Positions 45,460 through 57,400 of a stretch of 64,000 nucleotides of DNA are shown here, piece after piece; the stretch's first letter is position 1; each line of letters starts with the position of its first letter. Location: NCBI GenBank assembly GCA_035610835.1, contig CM069452.1, positions 66,312,919 through 66,376,918 of the forward strand, read 5' to 3'. The notes under the pieces were generated by a model, which was not told the DNA's origin, did not search any database, and was given only the letters and a program-made list of their open reading frames with translations. Source of the DNA: Ophiura sarsii (lineage: Eukaryota; Echinodermata; Ophiuroidea; Amphilepidida; Ophiuridae). The position numbers and the translations under genes were made by a program.

Positions 45460-48400
45460 GTTATACATATTTTCTCTGTTTCTTTACTTCTTTACTTCTT
45501 AATGGTAAAATATGTATCTCTCTCGAATATAATCAATTGCGTACTTACCTTGCCTGTGATGAATGCATATCACAATAATCTCTTCATTATGACCAAGCAA
45601 ATGGGTTTTACTGAACCATTACATCCTGTTTTCAGTCGGTTCTTAACAAATATAAAAACCTTTGTAGCAAACTGCACACCATGAAGCGTCCTTTCAATGG
45701 TTCGAAAACCGGGTCATTGAATATGGAGGATGTCCATTCAAGCTGAGAGACATAAAAATCAACATTTTCAACAAGAATTTTGCCAAAGAAAAAGGCATGA
45801 CAGCAATTGAATAAACATATACCGTTTATATCAGAATTATTCTTTGTGTAACCAATACCGATACTGTATTTTTTTTGTAGCAATGGTCGCGAGCCCCTGT
45901 ATCAAACGTACGGAGCCTAGACTTATGATAATGACATGTGGCTTCTTCGGCGGGCTTTGCTTAGTGCTGGCGTCACTAACCAGAACATGGGCAACGTTTT
46001 CAATTTGTATCATATTTACCAGTAAGGACTATGCTAAATGTGATCCTGTACATTCGTTTCTTATTAAGAGTGCTGATGGATAACTGGTGTTTGGGATGCT
46101 CAAATAACAATGGTGAATATTTGAAAAGGATAATGGGAATATGTTTACGCTATGTGCTTGCTAAATTGGGTAAATATTATGCTGATTGTACTTGAATAGT
46201 TTCCTTGAATCAATTGAAATATTTGGTGACCACTTCTATGGTATTTCCATTTTGTTATATTTTAATTGATTTGTGATTGGAAATTGTCTTGTATGAATAT
46301 CTGCTGTCTACTGAAGATAGCAACTATAACATAGCGCTAAAAGCCAATTTTATACCTAATAATCTTTCAGTGAAGATGCTTTTCATCTAAACACTGATAG
46401 TCGTTTCTACCAATAATTGTTTGTAGATGATGTGTCTAGTCTATTCATTGGACTCTAATTTAATTATATGTGGTACTGGTAGACTAGGGCGGGCGAGAGA
46501 GGAAGTGACAATATCTCTTTGGAGTTACTTCAATTCATACATTTGAGTAAATCATGAACTTAGTGCATATGTCACTCAGGGCATTTATAGACCCAAAGCT
46601 TAAAGGTACGGTACATTTGTCAATGTGTATATTTTAATAATAATAATAATAATAATAATCATTTATAAAGCGCATTAAACAAGTGGTATCTATGCGCTGT
46701 ACAACTAACAAACTACTAAAGACCAAATTTATATGTAAAACACATACATTTAGACAGCTAAAGATTAAAACCCAACTGCCAGCAGGTGGCTAGAAGTAAA
46801 CGAGCAAATTTGCAATATAATACACTAAAATGACAATATATAATTACGTTGATATGTGTGTAAAACAATAAAATGCATTAATAGCAGAGCGTCAATATTC
46901 AAGTATTAAAACACAAATAGATATTTTTTTTAAAACACAACTGAAGCATATTATAGTACATGACTAAAAATCAGATGCCATAGGCAGTTTACAAAAGATG
47001 AGTCTTAAGTCCTGATTTGAATTTAGTCACTGTTGGTAATGTCCTGATGTTGTCCGGGAGTGCATTCCACAGCTTGGGTGCAATTACAGAAAAACCCCTC
47101 CCATATGTTAAGGTCTTGCTGGGTCTTGTAAGGGCAACTAGCATCAAATAAATGCTTGTCAGGTCATCATCCTTTTTAAAAGAAATTCTTGTTCAACATG
47201 TCTACATGTAGGTGATTGTTTGATTGAAAAAGGGGTGCATGTGTTGTATTTTGACACTCCCCATCAATGTTCAAATTTGATTTATCCATCTTCACAATAA
47301 CACAGCAGCATGTACCCTTTTATCAGACTGTGTTCATTATTTAGCTCACCTGTGGTGGATGTCATCATCATTGAGGTCGAGCATGGAGAAACCATTATTG
47401 TCGTCAGTGTATACATACACAACATACACAAAGAAAGTATTAAAATACTGTAAGCCTGGTTAATAAAAAAGCTTAATAAAGAGTAACACAACATAAGTTT
47501 GCTTTGTAAGATTCAAAGTAGGTCAAGTTTGACTTGTTATAAGCTTCTTGTAAGTTACTCGTATGCTTAGTATTCCCCCCCCCCCCCCCCCCCACCAATA
47601 TTTCCCCTAATCAGATGCTTACATGTAATTATTTTACCTTATTTGTACTACGTGCACAACAATAATACTAACTATATACTATAATGCCGAATTTGATTCG
47701 AGTGCACAGCTACGTTTGTCTGCGGTTACATCATCTTTTCTAACATAGAACTACAAGTTTCCAGTAGGCCAGGTCTACGTAACACCCTATCTGCCCATTG
47801 TTGAGATTTTGTTTCACAGTATAGCGCCCTCTATAAGTTCATCATTCGGAAGTTAAGCGTGAACTGTCAATCATTCGTTGTGAATGAATATTCATCATGA
47901 CTATTCATGACCTCACACGATGTGATCGTCGCGATCCAGCATCTTTCCCAACTGATCTGATTACAATATTCATAAAATGCAAATAACGCCACGTCCCTCC
48001 TCTGTCACTGTCAGACGAAGCCATCCACAATTTGAAATTCGTATTTTGTTCCACATGAAAATTAATTTCAAATAACCAATTCTGAATGTTTCGTGTCATA
48101 TAAGAACTAAATTCTGCTATCATCAAAGCAAATAAGTTTTACTCTAATTCACAATCAGCTTTTTTTTAACCATTGATGTACTATTTCTGTGTCACGAATC
48201 ATGTTTTGAGCCGATAAAATCCACCGTGTCTTAGGTCGTCTGGTTTGTTACGACCATGATAGTGCCCCCTTTAAGATCATCATTAGTCAATTTAAGCATA
48301 GTAAACGGGGGACTTTGCCTCCGAGATACTTGTCCCATAGTTATAGGGTCTCTGAATAGGCGTACTTACAAAACGCATCAAAATTGGTCAAATCCTTGTT

Positions 48401-51400
48401 TACAATATCCGTGTGCGATCAGATTCAAAACAGCTGATACATTTGGAAGGCAAGTGGTGAACAATAGACGTGTAGGTAAATTATCACCAAAACGAACCGC
48501 GCAATTTCGAACCGCACACTTTGGGTACTAACACCGAGTTAAACTCCCGCGGAATTTAAACCGTCGGTTTCAAGAGTGATCCTGATGTGAAACCAAAGTC
48601 TTTCATTGAGATCAAAGTCTTGGAATACTCCTTATAATAGGACTTGTCTCGCAAACTTATTAAAACCAGTCAATGACATCTACAAGCAGAGCATTTCAGT
48701 GCGGCATTTTACAAATTCGTCGATATCGAAAATGAAATGCGTCAAAGTAGTGTGTACATTATTATGCCAAACAACTGTCTTAAACAGCGAAATTACAAAT
48801 TGTTCATGTACTATTGTCTAGTAAATTGTGACATAACGTTCACATTGATAATTTTAATAGTTGATCTTTTGTAAAATCACGGCAATTTTATTATATAGAT
48901 AACTTTGTGCGTTTAATCAAAAATGTGATTGTGAGCTTGTATATTGTTCACCGGATAAGCCACACCTGTTTGTGGAAAACGCGCTTTAAAGCATTTAAAC
49001 ATTCCAACAAGTTATTGTATTTAGACATAGTATCGATTGGTCGTGTTAAAGGTAGGATATAGTGACTGTGTGAACAGCACTCGTGTTAACTAATCCGACC
49101 TTACTCCGGAGTCGGAGTAAGTCGGAGTAAGGTCGGATTAGTTAACACGAGTGCCATCCACACAGTCACTACTCCGACCTTTAACACGAGCAATCGTTAC
49201 TCCGACCTTACTCCGACCCAATTTACACCTGTCTTAACGTAGCTAATATGAATGAAATCCAGGGGCTAGCGTGCAGTATACATGCATGCCGTGTCTGGTA
49301 TTTCAATTAGCATATGGGTCGCATCTGTGCAAGTGTTTTGGAAAGATTGTTTATGCAATCCAATCGATGATTGAATTTAAAAATTAACTTGTGCTCAAAG
49401 TTGTACAAAATAACTGTTCTTTATAAATATAAAATATGACTTTGTACATGATATCAACAATAACTGTAATCATAATGTAATGTAGGCCAGTAAAATTAAA
49501 TACTTTGTCTTAGCGGCCCGCGCGCATTGCTTTTTTTTCGATTAAAAATAAAACCTTGTCAGTTTCGGTGATACCCGGCAGCCTTGTGACTGAGAACACA
49601 CATTCAACTTACTTTGTGATGTTAAAAGATAAAGAGAACACAATCATACAATGTGCATTGATCATATCTGATTACTGTTATTAAAAATAAAAAAGCACAA
49701 CTATTGATTATATTATTATTTTTATGAGAAAAAAATAGAGCGCATAGACCATAGCTTATTTTCGATTAAAAAGAATTAAAACAAATCGCAGAGCTCATAG
49801 CTTTTTAGCCAAATGGCGCTGAGACAAAGTATTTAATTTTATTGGCAATATTATAAGTCATTTATTTACAGTGGAAATGTATCAAATGCCTCTGAGTGTA
49901 TGTGTATTGTTGAGTAGTGAAATATTGGCATTTTTTATTATGAGATGCACTGAAACTAATGCCAACGGAGTGTATGCATGCATACACAATTATCAGAAAC
50001 TAGCGGGCATCCGCGCTTCGCGCGGACCCGCTAGAAGATTTCACGGGGAGGTAAGTAAACAAAGCGTAAGAAAATTTGATACAATATCATGAACATGTCC
50101 TACATGTATACATAATCCAGACGGGCCCTAAATAATCCGAATATCCCAGGTGCTTTTGATAATCCAGGTATACATGTGCCTTAAAGTAGGTAGGCCTATA
50201 CCTTTGTCTTTCCAGATACCTATGTAGGCCTGCCATGTGACCTGAAATGCAGGTACCCGTTGTCCCATTATATCCAGGGACCCCATAGGTCTAAGCCCTA
50301 CCCCTAATCCAGTTACCACAGGTGCCCTTAATGGCACCGGATACCACATAATCCAGGTACTGCAGTGTGCCGTTATATCGAGATACCCAGGTGCCCTTAC
50401 TTTATCATTCAAGTAACTTGAATTAATCGCGGTTGCCGAAGATAGCGGGCAGTAATAGTCATATCACAATAAGCAGAGTTGAGTAATATCAAAGCGTTAT
50501 AAATGATTATATATATAAATATCAAGAGTATGTCATTATTCAGGTATCCTAAAGTGCCCTTGATATAATGTAAGTGACATGGTACCCTTAATACACCATG
50601 CGCCTAGGCCCAATGTGCTCTTAAATAATACAGATACCCATGTTCCTAATCCAAGTACTCTACGTGTTCTTAATACACCGGTTGCCCATTATAGGCCCGG
50701 TAGGCCCTACCCTCACAGATGGCCTTAATAACCCAGGTACCGCATTTGCCGGCATTATATCCATACCAATGTGTCCGTATTATATCCAGTTTATAATGGA
50801 GAGCGCAGGTATAGCTGCCGAAGCTATAATAGCGGGTGGTTAGTCACATCAAAACGTATAAAGATGAGAGTATTGTAAAACAGCAAGAGTATGTCGTTGA
50901 TACTCCATGTATCGTAGGTGCCCTTAATACTGACATTGGTACCACAGTGCCCTTAATAATCCATATATACCATGTCCCCTTAATAAATACATGTATGCCA
51001 TGCATGTATAACACATGGTGCCCTTGATTATTCAGGTACCACCCCATGTATTTTAATAATCAAGATTGTGTATTAGTGATCTAATAATAGGACCTCCATG
51101 GACTATGTGGTTTATCTTGAATCGAATATTAAGGGCACCCGTGATAACTGTGTATGCGGCTATAAGGGCCTACGTGGATTAATGGTTATTCAGGTGTAGG
51201 AATACTTAAAATATTCAGAGTATCTGGATTGCTTTAATATCCGGTCCCCCAGTTACCCCCTGTCAGCTCATATCCCTACCCATTTTGTACCCCAAATAAT
51301 AAGTTGTATTTTAAAGGTAGATGACCCGATTTTCAACTTGAAGTTTTCTATTCTACATGAAAGGTCATCCTTCAAAAAGTCGTGTTCCAAAGTTTGAGTT

Positions 51401-54400
51401 GCATAGCTCTAATGGTTCTTATTTTATACGCACAAGATGCCGTGAACTGTACCCATTGAGTAGTACACAAACTATATCGGTGGTTACCACCATTCGCGGT
51501 AATTCGACGTTATTTCATCGATTTCTTCGTAATTATACTGATTTAATAAAGTAAAGTACGCGAGCTCAACCTCACCCCAAAAACGGCGCCGTGGTCATCC
51601 GTGGTGCGCACTACGTCATCTCAACCTCACGGCTCTGATTGGTTGGTGCTCAAACGTGAGAACTGAAAAACTCACGACTTTAGCCCACTGCAGTTAGTGG
51701 CTGAAGTGGCTCTATGCTTCTTGCGATCTGGTTGAAGTTGGGGATATATTTCTTCTTTTTTTAATTTTATTTTATTTTTTTATTTTTTATTTTTTTCTCC
51801 ATGCGTCCTTCTGCGCGCCAATCGGACTGATGCAATGCGCCACAAGTGGCGCGCGCGCCACCATTTGAGAAGGCCCTAAACGTATGTAATCCCTTTGTCA
51901 TGTTTGTTGTGTTCTAAATAAGGCCTCCCGAGATACTACCTAATACACTCTTAAAATCCAGTTATCACACGTGGCACACCTGCGCATAGTAGGCCTACAT
52001 CCAGGTAATTTGAGACTATCTGCGTTTTATATAGTGAACCCCGTAATCCAGATACCACTGGTGCCCTTACTAATCCAGACACTCCAAAATATTCATGATA
52101 ATATACTACAAGTTCCGTTTATTCAGATGCCCATGTGCCCTTATATCCAGATTATCAAGTAAGGGAAGTGCGGGGAGGAGGAGGTGGCTTTAGGGTATGA
52201 TGGGCAGTGGCGTACCGAGGGGGGGTGTCCAGGGGGTCCATGGCCCACCCTGAAATAACACCGTCGGTAAAAACGACCCTCCGTCGGTAAAAACGACCCT
52301 CCGTCGGTAGATTTGCATTTTTTAACCATGCGGGGTTTTTTTGCCAGTTATGTTGACAACTTCATCGCTAACCCCCCCCCCCCCCCAACCCCCCCCCCCC
52401 CCCCCCCCCCCCACACACACACACTTATCAAGATTTCAGCTGCTCACGGGGATTTTTTTTTGCATGTTTTACGATTTTGTGGAGAGTCTGTAAAGTCTGG
52501 GAGTCTGTGGGTACGCCACTGATGATGGGGCAATACTACACGTTCCGTTTATCCAGATACCCATGTGGCCTTATTAAGGCCGCCTTACTATATCCATCTT
52601 ATCAAGTAAGGGAAGTGCAGGGGAAGGGGGCTTAGAGTTTTAGACCTTAGGGTATGATGTGACAATCTCGTAATGTACGTGTTATAAGCCGCACGGTGAA
52701 TAAGCCGCAGCACTACAAATTAAGAGTCAGACCTCATATGCATCGTATACACTATACAGTAAGCCCCACTGCTGTATAATAAGTCGCACAAAGAAAATGA
52801 AAGGGGTGTGTGTGGGGAGGGGTGTGTGGGGTGAGGGGTCGACCCTGATCCACCAGCCCATAGCTTCATGACCAGCCATGGGGTTACAACTGCATGAGTG
52901 ACTCCATCAAATGTATTTTCCTTCAGCCACTTCAGTCACTTAATACGTTATCCTGGATACGGTTTGCGCCTTGCTCCCAGTTTCTTTATTAAAATAAAGG
53001 TCTTGGCTTTATGATTAATGTTTTGTTTGTGTATTGCTCTCGTTACATTTTATTGTACTGTAGGCCTACGGTATGCACCGCGGAGCAACCGTACGGACTG
53101 CCTGCCCCGTTTACAATGTACAGTATGCGCCACAAACGCGTACACACTTTGTCTGCATCATTACGTGTACGCCGAATCGCGTGCGCCATGTTAAACGCGG
53201 TCGCGCAAGAACGGTTGGTATGGTACCGTCAGTTTCTTTATCGTTGGCAAACTCCGCGTTCGTCTATGTTACCAATGTGAAAGTGTCACTTTAAGATCTG
53301 TGTAAGAGATTTTGTTTACATTTAGAAAATATCGTAAAATAGTTTTATTTGTCGGACGTATAGTCCCGTATAAATGCTTGTTACTATGCGTTCTTTAAGA
53401 ATAACAAACAGCCGCATATACAGAAATGTAGCTATATCCCTGAAGAAAATATTTTGGGTGAAGACCATATGTCATCACTCACTCCGAAAACCACAATTTG
53501 TGTCCGAACAGTAGCTACCTGAGTAAAAGAAATTCAACATTTCGGATTATGACCTGTGATCCTTTCTGCGCATGTCTGAAAACGGGGAAAACGGGCATTG
53601 AACTATATAATTAGCTCGTGTATTAGAGGCGCAATTACCACGCTTTTTCAGTTGAAGAGGGACGCGAGTGTAAAGTTTTATTGAACTATCTAATAAAGCC
53701 ATGTTCCGAAAATTAGTATATACATGTAGATACACAGTTCATTAGAGGATAAGAAAATCCAGTGATGTGTACACATAGCAAAATCTTGATACTAGCAGCT
53801 AGCTATCTGCTAATGCTAGCTGATAGTTAGCTGCTATGGTTATCGAGCAGAGATAGCCGCTCGTTAGCCGCTGATAGAATCACATGCAAATTAGTTAGTA
53901 GCTGCTAGTTAGCGGCTACTGTTTATACAAATTTATGCAAATTAGTTCCTAGCCATCTGATAATATTAGCGGCGTGTTAGCCGCTAATATTAGCAGCTAG
54001 CCGCTACTGATTTCCTGCTAGCAAGTTGATACCGTTTCTTGCTAGCCAGCCGCGGCTAGCCAATAGTATTAGCAGCTAGCGGCCAGCGGCTGGCATTATC
54101 AGCTAGCGGTAGAATCACATGCACATTAGTTACTAGCGGCTAGTAAGCGGCTAGTGTTTTCATGATCCTCTTGTTTTGGTATTTTCCAGCATGCACTATT
54201 TAAACCTCGGGACACTACCGCCAAAGTGCTGTTTGGTTATCATAATAAATCACGTTCAAATGTCCACATATCGCAACGGCGTCTAACGCGCAACAATGAG
54301 CATGGCATATTGATCATGCATCCCCCATATGTTGTGTCTTTCAAAATTGGCACTGCCACTCTGTCGGTTGTGGGGCGGACAGGGGAAGATAACCCCCCCC

Positions 54401-57400
54401 CCCCCCCCCCCACCCATTATTTAAGTCGTGTCGGTCTAAATTGCCATTTAGGCCCTCTGTTGGCACCATCGGTTGAGACGTCAGTTGAGATCGATTGGCA
54501 CTGTCAAACACTATTTATTCTAATCCTGGGGATACTCCCAACTTCATATGTCCACATCGCAACAGTGTCTATAGCTTAGGCGCAAAGATGATGATGACGT
54601 GCTGATTGCCCCTCCTCCCCCAATATTTGAGTCGTGTCGGTCGAAATTGGCAGTTGGCACTGTCTGTTGTGATTTCGATGTCTGTTGATCATAGTCTAAT
54701 ATGTTTTAATGTATGTTTATTTTCGTGCCGGTTTGTGGGAAATGATCCATTTTAAGAACTCCAACATTATAATACACACAAAAAGGTTATCTTACCTTGT
54801 GTGAATAGCAGAATTTAACAAGCTTGCACATTGCAGACATGTGAAACTGCACTCAAAGCTTACATTATAACCCACCTAATTCATTGAATTGCACTACCAA
54901 TCATACCTTCCTTGATAAACCATGATCAATAAATATCATAAAGATTACAAATTGGTTGAAAGAACTTGGTAATATCCACCACATCTGTTCACCACTATCA
55001 AAACACAGCGATCCACCGGCTTCCACCATCAGATTTGAAATGGCGGTTGGAAGTCATGTGACTGTACATGCAAATTACCATCAATATTGTACTAGCAGCT
55101 AGCTGCTACCATACTGTTTTGTTTATTTTGAAGACTATTGAAGTTTGCTGCTCGTTCTGCTACTATTAGCAGCTACAATCAAGGAAAAAAAGGTTGGCAC
55201 ACTTTGTCTTAATTACGGAAAAAACCCGCCCCTCTCCCCGGAGGCAATGTTGATCCGAGTCATATTATCAGAAGCCATGGTAGGTCCCCCAACATTGATT
55301 GATGGGGGATGGGGAAGGATATAAGAAAGGGGGAGACTTTTGCTTTCTATTAAACAGTGCTATGTCCCAAGTCTGATCTCAATTGCGAGCACAGGGATAG
55401 TTGTAATAAGTTGCGTCAAGTGTGCCAACTATTATTTTCCTTGATTGTAGCTGCTACCATACCGCTATGTTTATTTTGAAGACTAAGTTTGCTGTTTTCA
55501 TTCTGCTTCTACTAGCAAAGGTTATCATCTAGCTGCTACCATACTGCTATAGTAGCAGAATACAAGCGGCTAGCCGCTATTTCCTGATAGGTCCAAAATC
55601 ATTTTTGCTATGGGTATTATCTATGGTAGAGGTTAACATTAAATAACCTGCTACTAGTGAAAGGAATTCGACAGATAATTTGACCGGATTACTACAGTGA
55701 CAACATTGGAGATCTTCTCCAAGGATAAAGACTCCCATATGTTGCATTGAAATACAAGGACTGTTAATGTGGCACATTGATATAAATTCAATGGCACAAT
55801 AAGGACTATGATGGCAAATATGTCCGTGTATACTGGTAGTGAAGCCAGATTTACAGATGTATGACAATCGACTTTAGTATAAAACTGTGATTTGTCAATA
55901 GATATAAAATTAATTATGTTGTTCATATATCATATGACATTAAAGAGATGATGTGAATGACACTCGGGGGTGCGGAGTTTGAGAATGACACATAGGCAAA
56001 TTTGAAATATGAACTGTTACCTTCAAATACAAATAACGATACCGTGGTACTTCCCTCTGTTGTTACATACTTATAGCGACTGGAATAAAGTAGAAATGTG
56101 CGCTGCGTTCGGAAAGCAACGGAGAAGTTTTGCATCAAACTTTCAGCTTTTGTATTAGTAACCTTTCACAAAATTCTGTACTTTGTGTACAAGTGCATCA
56201 ATAATATGTTGTTGTCTTAAAAGTTGATTGTATAGCCTCCCTCTTTTTCAATCTTATTACTCCTATTAGTGTAGTTTTGTATGCTATTCACGCAAAGACA
56301 TCATCTGACAGTTGATTTAAATCGCAATGGGGGTGATTAATGTTTATATAAATATTCAGTAACAGCATCTCGTGCATGACTTCATGTTGTATTCGGAGGT
56401 AACATGTATATGTAGGCAACATTCAATAATATACACAGTGCATATTGGCCCTAAATTATTTTATTTTACATAAAATATCCATAGATTACACGTTGATCGT
56501 TTTAAAATGGATACATTTAGACATAACATCCATGAAATTTCGGTTTCATAATATATATTTTCATATTCCATTTTGTATTCGTAGGTAACTTATATATTAG
56601 TTAATGGGCATGGTACAATTCCTGCATTGTTTGTCGCTTTCATTCGCACCTAATATTATGTAAATATTAAGTAGGAATGTATAAGACGGGAATACTATTG
56701 TTTGGTGCGTAATATTGTTTTAAACCAGCTTGTCGATATGATGTATGTATGCGTAGTTAACCAATTTCCCCAGGAATTGCAGAGCAGTGACTACTGAGGT
56801 ACTTAATATTGGCCATTATTGTAGTTGTATTTGAAAATGGAATTCATGTGTAACAAATATAAAATAACTTGCTTCATTTTTGCTCTGGCAGGTTGTGTAA
56901 TGTCACCGAAACGTATTTTAAGTGAACAAGAAATTTAGTAAAACCTTTTCATTTTTTAAATGTGGGAGGGAATCGAGGGTAGGCCTATACTGATTTCAGT
57001 CTTAAATACAAAAAGTGCTCATGAATAATGCTTCCGACATTTATTTCTTAGTGTAATTGAACTAAGCAGTGGTTGGTTTTGTGTTTTTTTAAATCATGAT
57101 GAAAAGCACATGCCCGACAATATCTCTGTCGTGGCAAAACTTATTAGATTAGTGTAATTGTTAAATCAAACAACATTGAATTTCTAAACATAAAATTCCT
57201 GTTTTGTCTACCATTAGTGATTCTATGTCAAACGGAGTCTGCCTCCGGTTGAAACTAGATAAAGACTGACTATATACGACATTTAGAATGATACAAATTC
57301 CAAACTAGGAAATTATATCTTAATTCTAATCTGACAACTGAATGTCTTGCTGAAAGTTGTATGTGTTTTATTCCGTTGTGGACTGAAAGGCAAAATTTTT

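Larger units (their letters stand above)
50000..53730 (-). mobile_element. Non-autonomous Helitron, 3,731 bp
   Basis: Read on the minus strand, it starts TC (53730-53729) and ends CTAG (50003-50000). Just before the end is a hairpin TCCGCGC-GAA-GCGCGGA (50026-50010), 6 nt from CTAG. It lies exactly between host A and T with no target duplication. The intact empty site CAGAAATACACAG is present in gene B at 33833-33845. These are the defining Helitron marks. No Rep/helicase ORF is visible, so it depends on another element. The interior holds a minisatellite, a hAT-type MITE, a MITE family 1 fragment (51313-51500) and a repeat shared with 14400-14560. Confidence 0.88.

Noticed and set aside
50128..50412. 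Helitron-encoded protein
   Set aside because: The frame is a translation of the degenerate CCAGGTACC minisatellite; no Rep or helicase motif is present.
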